Shown here piece by piece: positions 26,143 to 35,707 of a DNA stretch of 64,000 nucleotides. Origin of the DNA: a candidate division KSB1 bacterium (GTDB taxonomy: Bacteria; Zhuqueibacterota; Zhuqueibacteria; Thermofontimicrobiales; Thermofontimicrobiaceae); contig JAPDPQ010000013.1 in assembly GCA_034506395.1 (NCBI GenBank), positions 83,149 through 147,148 on the forward strand, written 5' to 3'. The translations under genes and the position numbers were made by a program. Every line of letters begins with the position of its first letter. Within the stretch, counting starts at the first letter, position 1. Below the pieces are notes generated by a model. That model saw only the letters and a program-made list of their open reading frames with translations. It was not told the origin of the DNA and ran no database searches.

Positions 26143-27582
26143 ATGTCGAGACGATCGCTGACGTTGGGGCTCATTGGCGTTTGCCTGATCTTTTGGTTCA
26201 GCGGAATTTATGCTCAGCTTCCAGATAAGTTTCAACGGCTCATTGAACAGGGGGAATTTGACGCCGCACAGCAATTGATGCGGTTGGAGTTGGCGAACAA
26301 TTTGAACCTGGGGCCGCTCCAAAGGTTAGCCATCGCTTTTGAGATCGAGCGCCTGGATCGAATTCGAAAAGATTTTACAAAGACACAAAAGGAAGTCATC
26401 TTAGAAATTCAGCGCTATGTTCCCAATGTAAAGGAATCCGATCTGCTGCGATGGGAGCAAGAACGATCGCTGGAATTTCGGATCATCGATGGCAATAAGC
26501 GATATTTCAACAATGCCGTGCCCAATCTATTCCGCATTGATAAAAACCTGAAAGAGATCAAGCGGAAGCAGGATGGGACTCCAGCGCCCCGACGCTACAA
26601 TCGGCTGGAAGATGTGAGAAATATCATCCAGACATCGCTGCGGACAGGCAAAAAATACGTTAATCCAGTACGCGCGCGCGTGACGTATACGCTAACGCTG
26701 AATAAGAATGCAGTTCCTGAGGGGAAAGTGGTTCGTTGCTGGTTGCCCTTCCCAAGGGAGATCCCAGGCCGGCAGACCGATGTGAAATTGATATCCTGCT
26801 TTCCCGAACAAAATATCGTCGCGCCGAATGATGGCTATTTGCAGCGAACAATCTACTTAGAACAACCATCGGCTGGGGCGAATGAAACCAAATTTCAGGT
26901 GGTCTTTGAATTCACCAATTACGCCGTCTATCAACCGATCGATCCGAAGCAAGTTAGGCAAGCGCCGCTAACTCCGGAATTAGCACCTTATCTTTCTGAG
27001 CGGCCGCCCCACATCGTTTTCTCAGAAGATCTAAAGCAGCTATCTCGACAAATCGTGGGCAACGAGACCAATCCTTATTTCATCGCCCGAAGAATTTTCA
27101 AATATATTCATGACAACATCCCCTGGGCGTCGGCTCGAGAGTACTCCACGCTGGAAAATATTTCTGAGTATGTCTATCAGAATCGTCATTGCGATTGTGG
27201 GATGCATCAGATCTTTTTTATGACGCTCTGTCGCATGAACGGCATTCCCACCCGATGGCAATCGGGCTGGACCACCGATCTAGATTACCACGGCATGCAT
27301 GATTGGGGTGAGATCTATTTTGAGCCCTATGGCTGGCTGCCAGTTGATTCCGATGTGGGGCTGCTGGACTCCAGCAACGAGTCAGAACGATGGTTCTATC
27401 TGGGAGGTATGGACGCCTATCGGCTCATCATTAACGATGATTATGCGCAACATCTTTACCCAGCCAAGATCCATTTTCGCTCTGAGACATTGGACTTTCA
27501 ACGCGGTGAGGTGGAATGGGAAGGTGGCAACCTCTATTTCGATCAGTGGGACTGGGATTATGAGGTCGAATTGCTTCAATAG
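26143..27582 (+). CDS. Exported transglutaminase-like protein
   Basis: 479 residues. Signal peptide (about 1-24), helical region (about 25-150), beta domain (about 165-270) and a transglutaminase-like papain fold (about 300-420). The triad is C352 (CDCGMHQ), H386 (HGMHDW) and D402 (PVDSD). The core motif RHCDCGMHQIFFMTLCRMNG...GIPTR fits the bacterial transglutaminase-like superfamily, many of which are peptidases or amidases rather than crosslinkers. Start: ATG at 26143 with GGAGGGG upstream. Acts outside the cytoplasm; substrate unknown. Confidence 0.88.
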   Translation: MSRRSLTLGLIGVCLIFWFSGIYAQLPDKFQRLIEQGEFDAAQQLMRLELANNLNLGPLQRLAIAFEIERLDRIRKDFTKTQKEVILEIQRYVPNVKESDLLRWEQERSLEFRIIDGNKRYFNNAVPNLFRIDKNLKEIKRKQDGTPAPRRYNRLEDVRNIIQTSLRTGKKYVNPVRARVTYTLTLNKNAVPEGKVVRCWLPFPREIPGRQTDVKLISCFPEQNIVAPNDGYLQRTIYLEQPSAGANETKFQVVFEFTNYAVYQPIDPKQVRQAPLTPELAPYLSERPPHIVFSEDLKQLSRQIVGNETNPYFIARRIFKYIHDNIPWASAREYSTLENISEYVYQNRHCDCGMHQIFFMTLCRMNGIPTRWQSGWTTDLDYHGMHDWGEIYFEPYGWLPVDSDVGLLDSSNESERWFYLGGMDAYRLIINDDYAQHLYPAKIHFRSETLDFQRGEVEWEGGNLYFDQWDWDYEVELLQ

Positions 27583-27640
27583 AACGGATTGGAAGTTGCA
27601 AGCGTTAATATAGCTTGGCGCTGTCTACCAGTAATGGGTT

Positions 27641-27670
27641 TTGACTTTTTTATCGGTGAATCGCTATGAT
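27641..27670 (+). promoter_or_regulatory. Promoter of the AMP nucleosidase gene
   Basis: TTGACT (27641-27646), 18-base spacer, TATGAT (27665-27670). The ATG at 27699 follows about 22 bases after the expected start, with no clear Shine-Dalgarno. Confidence 0.55.
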
Positions 27671-27698
27671 AATTTTATGCATTGCTTGATCAAACATC

Positions 27699-28472
27699 AT
27701 GATAGATCGCATCGAAATTGCTAAAAATTGGCTTCCTCGCTATACCGGGATGCCATTAAATCAGTTTGGCGAATACATTCTGCTGACAAACTTTAGCTAT
27801 TACATCAAAAACTTTGCCGAGAAATTCCATTGTGATATCTATGGTGAAAATAAGCCGATGCAAGCGGCCACCAATAGCAGTGGACTGACCATTATCAATT
27901 TTGGGATCGGTTCGGCCAATGCAGCAACGATTATGGACCTATTAGTTGCGGTGCGGCCGAAGGGGGTATTGTTCCTTGGCAAATGCGGCGGCCTGAAAAA
28001 GTCGACCGAGCTAGGGCATTTCATTTTACCCATCGCTGCCATTCGTGGGGAAGGGACAAGCCTCGACTATTTTCCTCCAGAAGTGCCCGCGCTCCCATCG
28101 TTTAAACTTCATAAATTCGTCTCAGAAAAAATTATTAGCCATGGTTATGAATATCGCACTGGAGTGGTCTATACCACCAATCGCCGCGTCTGGGAACACG
28201 ATCTGGAATTTCATAAGCGACTGAAGCAAATGACCTGCATAGCGATCGACATGGAAACTGCTACCATCTTCATCGTGGGACATCACAATGAGATCTCTCG
28301 GGGCGCACTTCTGTTGGTATCCGATGTGCCAATCACACCAGAGGGAGTGAAAACCGAAGAATCGGATCAAAAGGTTACTGAACGATGGTCACGGGTTCAT
28401 CTGGAGATCGGTATCGAAGCCATGACTGAAATCGGCGAAAAAGGCGAGCCGATCAAACATTTTCGTTATTGA
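27699..28472 (+). CDS. amn: AMP nucleosidase
   Basis: 257 residues, the length of the short Bacteroidota-type AMP nucleosidase. It hydrolyses AMP to adenine and ribose 5-phosphate and belongs to the nucleoside phosphorylase fold. Strong family blocks: NWLPRYTGMPLNQFG at the start, FGIGSANAATIMDLL, FLGKCGGLKK, IAAIRGEGTS, TTNRRVWEHD, IDMETATIF and SDVPITPEGVKTEESD. The long N-terminal regulatory domain of the E. coli enzyme is absent. Cytosolic; purine salvage and adenylate control. The following membrane-protein gene is only 64 bases away, possibly cotranscribed. Confidence 0.93.
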   Translation: MIDRIEIAKNWLPRYTGMPLNQFGEYILLTNFSYYIKNFAEKFHCDIYGENKPMQAATNSSGLTIINFGIGSANAATIMDLLVAVRPKGVLFLGKCGGLKKSTELGHFILPIAAIRGEGTSLDYFPPEVPALPSFKLHKFVSEKIISHGYEYRTGVVYTTNRRVWEHDLEFHKRLKQMTCIAIDMETATIFIVGHHNEISRGALLLVSDVPITPEGVKTEESDQKVTERWSRVHLEIGIEAMTEIGEKGEPIKHFRY

Positions 28473-28536
28473 TCCGTACCTTATAGCAGACCAATTGATA
28501 CTGGCGATCATGATCGCGCTATACGACGGAGGCGGT

Positions 28537-29475
28537 ATGACAATTCAATATTTGGCACCATTCTCTCGGGCCTGGGAGCGGATGGTCAGCGCCCTGTTCC
28601 GACCCTTTGATCTGGGCAAATGGCTAACGGTGGGATTCACTGCTTTCTTGGCTGAATTGATGGGCAACCAAGGAGGCGCAAGTGGCAGGTTTCCCACTGG
28701 CAGACGGATTTATGGGGACAGCGACCTTGACGAGTTATTTGATTTTCCCAGTATTGCATGGCATTGGTTGCAAGATCACCCCGACTGGCTGATGCTTAGC
28801 ATTTTTGCTCTGGGCGCAATCATCGCCTTGGTCATTGTATTCACCTGGCTCAGCTCGCGAGGCAAGTTCATGTTTTTGGATAATGTGGTCCATAATCGCT
28901 CGAAAGTGACGCAGCCATGGCACGAATTCAAAGAGCAGGCTAACTCGCTGTTCGTCTGGCGCATCGGTTTCGGGCTGGTCGTATTTGTAACGGGTCTTTT
29001 ATTCGTCATCCAGGCGTTTATCATCGCCAAAGATATTTACTTCCGCGGCTTTGAATTAGAATTCCTCGGCCCAATCATCGGCATGGCGGTGTTGATCCTC
29101 TTGGTTGCTGTGGTGGCCGGCTACATTTTGGCATTCCTGAACAATTTCGTTATCCCCATTATGTATAAAAATCGCATCCAAACCAATTCAGCATGGCGGA
29201 TCTTTCTCTCCTTTTTTTCAAAATATTGGGGAAATTTTGTATTGTTTGGAATCGTTCTGTTCCTGCTTCGTATTGCTGCTGTTATTGTCGTGTTCACGGC
29301 AGGCTTACTGAGCTGCTGCATTGGCTTGGTGTTGATCGTTATCCCTTATGTCGGTTCGGTGATCCTATTACCGATCTCTTACACGTTCCGGGGCTTTGGG
29401 CCCGAATTCCTGGCGCAATTCGGAGAGCAGCTTGACATCTTCCCATGCAAAATGGATGCAACTGCCGCGAGTTGA
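28537..29475 (+). CDS. Polytopic membrane protein, unknown function
   Basis: 312 residues from the ATG at 28537, which has GGAGG four bases upstream; a longer reading from a TTG at 28495 is unlikely. Five to six membrane segments are visible (about 15-40, 85-105, 145-170, 185-215, 240-280). The opening MTIQYLAPFSRAWERMVSALFRPFDLGKWLTVG is similar to the start of uncharacterised membrane proteins next to amn-type or signalling genes. No catalytic motif. C-terminal end is soluble. Confidence 0.75.
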   Translation: MTIQYLAPFSRAWERMVSALFRPFDLGKWLTVGFTAFLAELMGNQGGASGRFPTGRRIYGDSDLDELFDFPSIAWHWLQDHPDWLMLSIFALGAIIALVIVFTWLSSRGKFMFLDNVVHNRSKVTQPWHEFKEQANSLFVWRIGFGLVVFVTGLLFVIQAFIIAKDIYFRGFELEFLGPIIGMAVLILLVAVVAGYILAFLNNFVIPIMYKNRIQTNSAWRIFLSFFSKYWGNFVLFGIVLFLLRIAAVIVVFTAGLLSCCIGLVLIVIPYVGSVILLPISYTFRGFGPEFLAQFGEQLDIFPCKMDATAAS

Positions 29476-29538
29476 CGAAATCAAAATTAAGAGCGCCAGA
29501 GAACCGATCTTTTCATTTAAGAGCAGGAATCAGTTCGG

Positions 29539-29997
29539 ATGCACAACGGCGTAAAAAAGATCATACCGTCAAGAAAACGAACCATAATGCCCCCCCGAGC
29601 GGACAAGCGGCTTACCGCATCGCAATTGCTCAATAGGGCGTTGATCTGTACCTGCCTTGGGTTAATTCTCTTGGTATCGCTGGTGTGGAATCCAGGAGAA
29701 ACCCGCTTGTTCTCCTGCTATTTTCGCGAGCTCACTGGGTATCCATGTCCAAGCTGTGGATTGACGCGGTCGTTTCACGCCATAGCGCATCTTGAATTTC
29801 AGCAAGCTGTGAAATTCCACCCCATGGGGCTGATCCTTTATGCCACCTTGCTGCTATTTCTATTCATCACCCTGATGGAAATTATTTTGAAAAGAGCGAT
29901 TCGCGTTGTCATGCCAGTTTGGATGAAAATAACAGCTTTTGGTGGAGTGTTTGCTTTTTGGGCAGTCTGGTGGATCATCGAGATATTTCGTTCATAG
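29539..29997 (+). CDS. DUF2752 small membrane protein
   Basis: 152 residues (136 if started at 29587). Membrane segments lie at about 28-50, 85-110 and 125-148. The signature CPSCGLTRSFHAIAH (about residues 70-85) identifies the DUF2752 family, whose members are small membrane proteins with a C-P-x-C-G-L-T-R motif. Function is unknown; they are often near membrane-protein or secretion genes. The upstream gene is also a membrane protein of unknown function. Confidence 0.8.
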   Translation: MHNGVKKIIPSRKRTIMPPRADKRLTASQLLNRALICTCLGLILLVSLVWNPGETRLFSCYFRELTGYPCPSCGLTRSFHAIAHLEFQQAVKFHPMGLILYATLLLFLFITLMEIILKRAIRVVMPVWMKITAFGGVFAFWAVWWIIEIFRS

Positions 29998-30181
29998 AGT
30001 GAAACCCGAGACCGGGAGGACCGATCTTTGGCTCCCAAATTTTGCAACCTAATAGTTCTTCGAACGGATAGCAATTTCATTAATTCGATCTGGATCGTTA
30101 CAAGGTAGCTTTCGTCATTGCTTCCTGTGCAACGATTATCAGACAGCAAACGATCTCATTTTCGAGCAAAGAGGAATCTCA

Positions 30182-31465
30182 ATGGCAGAATTAGACCTCG
30201 ACTTTGTGCGGCGACAATTTCCCTCCTTCCAGCATCCTGAAACCAGCCAATGGATCTATGCCGAAAACGCTGGGGGCACCTATGTTCCGAGATCAGTAAT
30301 TGATCGTCTGTCCCAATTCATGATCGAATCAAAAGTGCAGCCATACGGACAATATCTCATGTCGAAAAAGGCGACAGAAGCGATCGAGCAAGGCACGGTG
30401 AAAATGGCTGAATTGATCAATGCCGATCCAGCGGAAGTGGTGATTGGACATTGTACGACTATGAATTTCACCATGCTGGCCCACGCGCTGCGAAACTGGT
30501 TTCAGCCTGGAGACGAAGTGATTGTCACGGATCAAGAGCACGAGGCGAATTCCACCCCTTGGCGACGATTAGCCCAATCCGGAGTGAACATCGTTGAATG
30601 GAAAATGAATCCTCGGACTTCGGAATTGGAGTTGGATGAATTGGCAAGATTGCTATCGCATAAGACCAAATTGGTCTGCGTGAATCACAGTTCCAACGTT
30701 GTCGGCTCGGTAAATGATATTGCGACCATTGCGGCGCTGGTTCACGACCATGGTGGACTGATTTTGGTCGATGGCGTTTCTTATGCGCCCCACCATGCTG
30801 TAGATGTGAAAGCCTTAGGGGTCGATTTTTACGGTTTGAGTCTCTACAAAGTATTCGGTCCGCATCTGGGATTGCTGTTCGTGAAAAAGGACCATCACGG
30901 GTTGCTCTCCAACCAATCGCTGGAGTTTCAGCCGCAACAATATGCCAAAATGACCGCTCCTGGTGCTCCCAATTATTTGCGCATCGCGCTGAATCCAGGG
31001 GGAGTCAATCATGAAGAGGGGGCTTGCGTGGCCGGCATTACCGATTATTTCGATGCGATCTATCAGCATCATTATCTTTATCCAGAACCGGACCAGTTTG
31101 CAAGAGTCAAAAAGGTTTTTGAACTCATCGAAGCTCATGAGAGCCATCTATCAAGCATATTTCTGGACTTTGTAAAATCACATTCGCAGATCAAATTGAT
31201 CGGAAAAACCGAGGCTGATACGACCAAGCGGCAACCGACCTTTTCGTTCACCATATCGGGTTCGCGGTCCAATCGCGATTGGGTAGCGGAGTTCGCAAAT
31301 CAGAAAATCGCCATCCAGAGCGGCTGTTTTTATGCCTGGCGTTGTATCAAGGCATTGGGTCTCAAAACAGAGAGTGGAGTTATTCGCGTCAGCTTAGTGC
31401 ATTATAACACTGAACAAGAAGTGACCGCTTTATGCTCCAGCTTCGAGAAAATAATTAATCGATAA
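30182..31465 (+). CDS. Cysteine-desulfurase-like class V aminotransferase
   Basis: 427 residues. PLP-dependent fold type I enzyme of the SufS/CsdA-like branch. The PLP Lys is in SLYKVFGPHLG (about residue 223); the cofactor-binding Asp lies in ILVDGVSYAPH. A Cys-containing loop IQSGCFYAWRC (about 380-390) occupies the place where desulfurases carry their active Cys. This subgroup (cysteine desulfurase-like) is separate from true SufS, and some members are not involved in Fe-S assembly. No suf genes are nearby. ATG at 30182. Confidence 0.85.
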   Translation: MAELDLDFVRRQFPSFQHPETSQWIYAENAGGTYVPRSVIDRLSQFMIESKVQPYGQYLMSKKATEAIEQGTVKMAELINADPAEVVIGHCTTMNFTMLAHALRNWFQPGDEVIVTDQEHEANSTPWRRLAQSGVNIVEWKMNPRTSELELDELARLLSHKTKLVCVNHSSNVVGSVNDIATIAALVHDHGGLILVDGVSYAPHHAVDVKALGVDFYGLSLYKVFGPHLGLLFVKKDHHGLLSNQSLEFQPQQYAKMTAPGAPNYLRIALNPGGVNHEEGACVAGITDYFDAIYQHHYLYPEPDQFARVKKVFELIEAHESHLSSIFLDFVKSHSQIKLIGKTEADTTKRQPTFSFTISGSRSNRDWVAEFANQKIAIQSGCFYAWRCIKALGLKTESGVIRVSLVHYNTEQEVTALCSSFEKIINR

Positions 31466-31595
31466 GTGGTCTTCCATTTTGTTGTTGAAAGCAAATTTTG
31501 ATTGTTAGGCGATTAGCAGAGATGCTCTTCATTTTACAATCTGATTGATGCCTTGAATATGTCCAATCAATTAACATTTGAGGCCAAGGAGACCA

Positions 31596-32327
31596 ATGCG
31601 GATATTCATTTTATTGGTGTTGGCGATCGCTCCTTCTATTGTTTTAGTCTATTATTTCTATCAGCAGGATAAAAAAAAGCCGGAACCAAAACGGCTAATA
31701 TTAAAAATATTCGGCCTGGGCTTTGCATTTACTTTGCCAGCGATATTGATTGAGATGCAGTTTGATCGGCTGTTCCGAATGGTGGCGTATGGGACATGGG
31801 TTCATGACTTGCTCAAAGCTTTTATTGTTGCGGCATTAGTTGAAGAAGTGCTAAAATTATTGGTGGTGCTACGTTTCGCTTATCGGCATGTCGATTTTGA
31901 TGAAGTGATGGATGGCATCGTCTATGCTGTAGTTGCAAGCCTGGGTTTTGCCTGTCTGGAAAATGTCATTTATGCGATGGAATGCGGCCTGGGGATCATC
32001 ATGGTCCGTGGGATTACCGCCGTTCCCATGCATGCCGTAGCTTCGGGCATGATGGGATATTACATCGGCAAGGCAAAATTTTCCCTCACGAGTTCGAAGG
32101 CAAAAAGGTTGATTGGCAAAGGCCTTTGCATGGCGATTTTATTTCATGGTGTTTATGATCTTTTTATCTTTGCTTCGCCCAGAATTGGCAATGCTCTGGC
32201 TTTGGGGGTTTTTCCATGGATTCTCATCGTTTTTGTTAAACTGAAACAGAAAATTAAATTTGCCATTAGCGAAGATTTTCATGCTGGTCGACATTCTAAT
32301 TCACCTGCTATATCGCAGAATTCTTGA
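31596..32327 (+). CDS. PrsW-family intramembrane metalloprotease
   Basis: 243 residues from the ATG at 31596, which has AAGGAGA five bases upstream; a TTG at 31578 is less likely. About seven membrane segments. The family motifs are present: VEEVLK (EE-x2-K), FACLENVIY (F-x3-E), HAVASGMMGY and FHGVYD. PrsW-type proteases cleave membrane anti-sigma factors in Bacillus; here the substrate is unknown. The charged tail (about 215-243) is cytosolic. Confidence 0.88.
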   Translation: MRIFILLVLAIAPSIVLVYYFYQQDKKKPEPKRLILKIFGLGFAFTLPAILIEMQFDRLFRMVAYGTWVHDLLKAFIVAALVEEVLKLLVVLRFAYRHVDFDEVMDGIVYAVVASLGFACLENVIYAMECGLGIIMVRGITAVPMHAVASGMMGYYIGKAKFSLTSSKAKRLIGKGLCMAILFHGVYDLFIFASPRIGNALALGVFPWILIVFVKLKQKIKFAISEDFHAGRHSNSPAISQNS

Positions 32328-32427
32328 TCCTCTGTCTATCGGACTGAATCCATTCGTCTTGTCACTTATTCTCAGCTATTTCGTCGTAGATCTATCCCAA
32401 AAGAGCAGGGCCGATCGAAACAACTGC

Positions 32428-32456
32428 TTGACATTGTACCGCAAAGTTTGTATATT
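32428..32456 (+). promoter_or_regulatory. Promoter of the MCE lipid-transport operon
   Basis: TTGACA (32428-32433), 17-base spacer, TATATT (32451-32456), about 50 bases before the ATG at 32513. Confidence 0.8.
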
Positions 32457-32512
32457 TAGCGAAATTTGCCATAAGCACCAATGCCAATTTTCTCCAACTC
32501 AGGATAACGACC

Positions 32513-33484
32513 ATGGTCTCTCGATCTCAGAAAATCCGGCTGGGTGTTTTTTTAGCCCTATCATTGACCGTTCTCATCAGCGCAATTGCCATTATCACTG
32601 GCAGTCGCTTGCTAAAAAAACGGGCGGTCTATTATATTCGCTTTAAAGAGATGTCGCTCACGGGACTGGAAATCGGATCGCCAGTCAAATATCGGGGATT
32701 GCGGATCGGCCGCATCGATGACATGTATATCGATCCGGAGGATGTCACGTCCATCATCGTGAAGATCTCCATCGATCCCAAAACGCCGATCAAAGAGGAT
32801 AACGAGGCGGTGATCGATTATCTCAGCATTGCTGCTGGCCTGAAAATGATTGAAATCCAGGGCGGCAGCAACGAATCAAAACGCCTGCCGCCCAACTCAT
32901 TTATCAAAGCTGGGCAATCGCTGGTGGACACCATCACTGGCAAAGCAGAGGTGATTACCGAAAAACTGGAGCTGATCCTGAATAACCTTGCGGAACTGAC
33001 CGGGCCAAAGCATCAGCGGCAATTCATTCAATTGATCGAAAGCACCAGTGGTACTATGACCAGCATCAAGACATTATTGGACACCAATCGGGTGAACATC
33101 CATCATACGCTTGAAAATTTGGCACAAATTACCCGATCGCTGGACACGCTGATGGTGACCTCCAACCTAGTGCTAAATGATATTCAACGCATCACTGGCT
33201 CTCCCCAATTGCAGACCACAATGGCAAACGTGGAGAAGATCTCCACCGAGCTGGAACAGGCAGATCTGGGGGACCTGATCAAAAAATTAGCTGCCGCGGT
33301 GGAACAAACTAATCGGACCTTCACCCATCTGGATCTGACCCTACTGAAAAGCCGACATGATATCCTCAGTTCGACTGAGATCCTTCGGGAAAGCCTGGAG
33401 TACTTCAACGAGTTTACCCGGCTGATCAGTGAAAACCCATCGCTCTTACTGAGAAGCTCACAACGAGGAGAGATCCGAGAATGA
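32513..33484 (+). CDS. mlaD: MCE-domain (MlaD-type) periplasmic lipid-transport protein
   Basis: 323 residues. One N-terminal membrane anchor (about 9-30), a single MCE domain (about 37-117, GLEIGSPVKYRGLRIGRI), and a long helical region (about 140-310) rich in T, L and N that can form a hexameric tunnel. In Mla/Pqi/Yrb systems such proteins form hexamers that carry phospholipids between the membranes. First gene of a five-gene operon; its stop overlaps the start of the lipoprotein gene (ATGA). Confidence 0.92.
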   Translation: MVSRSQKIRLGVFLALSLTVLISAIAIITGSRLLKKRAVYYIRFKEMSLTGLEIGSPVKYRGLRIGRIDDMYIDPEDVTSIIVKISIDPKTPIKEDNEAVIDYLSIAAGLKMIEIQGGSNESKRLPPNSFIKAGQSLVDTITGKAEVITEKLELILNNLAELTGPKHQRQFIQLIESTSGTMTSIKTLLDTNRVNIHHTLENLAQITRSLDTLMVTSNLVLNDIQRITGSPQLQTTMANVEKISTELEQADLGDLIKKLAAAVEQTNRTFTHLDLTLLKSRHDILSSTEILRESLEYFNEFTRLISENPSLLLRSSQRGEIRE

Positions 33485-34143
33485 TGCCTCTGAACCGACC
33501 GCTACGAATTTTTCACCTATTTGGACTTCTCCTATTTGGTGCCGCAAGTTTCATCCTTCAGTCCTGCGCCACCAAAACGATTCAGCCTAGATATTACATC
33601 TTGGATTACCAGCCGGTGCTGCGCGATAGCAGCCTGATGGTCCCACAACCCTTTCCTTACAAAGTTCAGGTGCAAACCATGAAGATACCCCGCACCTTTG
33701 ATCGGGTGAGCATTGTGGTACGCTATTCTGCCCATCGGCTCGACTATTATCGTTATAATCTCTGGGCAATTCGCCCGCAAATTATCATTTCCGATCTTAT
33801 TGCCGATCACATCGCCAAATTCAACATCTTCAGGAAATGTCAGCGCGAGTTTCTTGAAGAACGCCCAGATTTTGAGATCGTGGGCACGATTATGGCGATC
33901 GAAAAATTTGAGCATCCCCAATACACCGCTGCGCATCTGGCCCTGAAACTCTATCTCAGAACTTTTGATGGCTATGAAAACCTGCTGGTTCATGAATTCG
34001 ATCGTATCGAGGAAATGCCCGTGTTTCAAATGGAACTCTTCGCTCAAAAACTGAGCGACATTTTGGAAGAGGAAGTGAACAATTTTATCCGAAAAATCAT
34101 TGCCTATTTCAATCAATCATATCCCGCACCAAAAGACCATTAA
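33481..34143 (+). CDS. ABC-transport auxiliary lipoprotein (PqiC-like)
   Basis: 220 residues. Signal peptide ending in a lipobox FILQSC (Cys at about 28), then the ABC_trans_aux domain (RYYILDY opening; PRTFDRVSIVVRYSAHRLDYYRYNLWAIRPQ). Proteins of this family, including PqiC, sit at the inner face of the outer membrane and dock on the MCE tunnel. Four-base overlap with the MCE gene. The presence of a PqiC-type component in an otherwise Mla-like operon is notable. Confidence 0.88.
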   Translation: MMPLNRPLRIFHLFGLLLFGAASFILQSCATKTIQPRYYILDYQPVLRDSSLMVPQPFPYKVQVQTMKIPRTFDRVSIVVRYSAHRLDYYRYNLWAIRPQIIISDLIADHIAKFNIFRKCQREFLEERPDFEIVGTIMAIEKFEHPQYTAAHLALKLYLRTFDGYENLLVHEFDRIEEMPVFQMELFAQKLSDILEEEVNNFIRKIIAYFNQSYPAPKDH

Positions 34144-34165
34144 CACCTTAGATTGGCTTGAACCA

Positions 34166-35704
34166 ATGAAGATCTTACAATCCGTAGCTATGGCCCTGTT
34201 GATCATGGGCACCACCATCCCAATGGCAGGGCAACAAGTCCGACAATACAATTGGATCGCTCCGCCACCGAAAGTCCAACTGGACATGGAGGCCTTGGAT
34301 AGTATCAAGGGGCTGGGACGGCTGTTCCTACCCGCAATGACCCATCCCGATTTTGAACCGGTCTATACCGTCTCGAAGGATGACTCGACGATTGCGGAGC
34401 AAAAGATGGGGCGCAGTGTCTGGTTGCGACCCGGAAGGTATACTGTCACCTTGGGCTCTGGAAGCCTAAATCAGTTAATCAAAAAAATGATTGACATCGA
34501 GGCAGAGGAGACCCGAATTATCGAACCGGATTGGAGTGGCCTCACGATTCGAATCATCGATGAGACGCGTGAGTGGCTCAAGGAACCCTATGAATTGTAT
34601 CGGTTGCCGGAGGGCGAGTCCTTTGGCATCGGCTATGGCGCCGATGAGCAATTGGGCGAAAAGCTGGTCACCTGGATTTTGAAACCGGGCCTCTATAAAA
34701 TTGTCAAATTGGGCTCGCACGTCAATACCTATGTCAATTTTGCGACGGTGCGGCTTTTGCCCGGGGAGCTCACGCAATATACCATTGTATTGGACAGCGA
34801 CACGAAAAATTTTCTGGGCGCTGGAATTTTAGAGTTGGGAGTGGGAAGCCATAAGATCAAGAATTGGTCGCTGTTCAGCGCTCTTTACGGGAGCTTCACG
34901 CTGAATCGCGCTAATGATGTCACCTCAAAAGAAAAACGAACCTCTATGGCGTTTGTCGCGCAGTTTGATTATCATATCAAATATAATACGCCACGACATT
35001 ACTTCTTGGCCCAGGGACTTGTGGAAGAGGGCTGGAACATGCAGCGCCAGCAAAGTAGCTTTCGCAGTTACTTGGATAATGTCAGGCTCAAAAACATCTA
35101 TGTGTTCTATTTCGTCAGTTGGCTGGGATGTTATGGCCGATTGTTCCTAGAGACTGATCTCTTTCGAACCACAATTTACTATGACGAGCCCAAGACCATC
35201 CGCCTTTATGATGAACAAGGCAAGCTGGAGCAGACCCAATCGAATGTAAAGAAATTTGTTGCCTCCCCCAACTTTTCGCCACTCATCCTAAAAGAGGGTT
35301 TTGGTATCAATTTGCGAATGATGAAATCGCTGCGCGCCAATTTTAATGTCCGCGCTGGCATGGGCTATCGACAGAACGTCAACTGGAAACTCTATGTGGA
35401 AGACGAGCAAGACCCGACCCAATTTTATCGCAAGGCCTCTTCCTATCTGCAGGGACCTGAGGCGGCGTTTATCGGCAACGTGCGTTTATTTCGAAATATG
35501 ATGATCACCTCGGAGCTTGACGTGCTATTCCCTTCTGGGACAAATAAGAATCTCGTTTACGATTGGGAAAACAATTTCAATTTGCGGTTGTCAAAGAACA
35601 TTTCGGTTGATTACACAGTGCGGCTCAAGCGAGATCAATCGATTGTGCCTTATCTTCAAACCGAGCAAATTTTACTGCTGCGATATTCATATATTTTGCT
35701 TTAG
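34166..35704 (+). CDS. Outer-membrane beta-barrel protein of the MCE operon
   Basis: 512 residues from the ATG at 34166. Signal peptide (about 1-24, ending AGQQ). A periplasmic part follows (about 25-230), with beta-rich repeats that include a PEGA-like stretch (LRPGRYTVTLGSG). The C-terminal half (about 240-512) alternates hydrophobic strands and ends in aromatic-rich strands (LLLRYSYILL), as outer-membrane barrels do. No named family. It lies between the lipoprotein and the permease, only four bases from the latter, so it is a candidate outer-membrane partner of the lipid pathway. Confidence 0.75.
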   Translation: MKILQSVAMALLIMGTTIPMAGQQVRQYNWIAPPPKVQLDMEALDSIKGLGRLFLPAMTHPDFEPVYTVSKDDSTIAEQKMGRSVWLRPGRYTVTLGSGSLNQLIKKMIDIEAEETRIIEPDWSGLTIRIIDETREWLKEPYELYRLPEGESFGIGYGADEQLGEKLVTWILKPGLYKIVKLGSHVNTYVNFATVRLLPGELTQYTIVLDSDTKNFLGAGILELGVGSHKIKNWSLFSALYGSFTLNRANDVTSKEKRTSMAFVAQFDYHIKYNTPRHYFLAQGLVEEGWNMQRQQSSFRSYLDNVRLKNIYVFYFVSWLGCYGRLFLETDLFRTTIYYDEPKTIRLYDEQGKLEQTQSNVKKFVASPNFSPLILKEGFGINLRMMKSLRANFNVRAGMGYRQNVNWKLYVEDEQDPTQFYRKASSYLQGPEAAFIGNVRLFRNMMITSELDVLFPSGTNKNLVYDWENNFNLRLSKNISVDYTVRLKRDQSIVPYLQTEQILLLRYSYILL

Positions 35705-35707
35705 AGT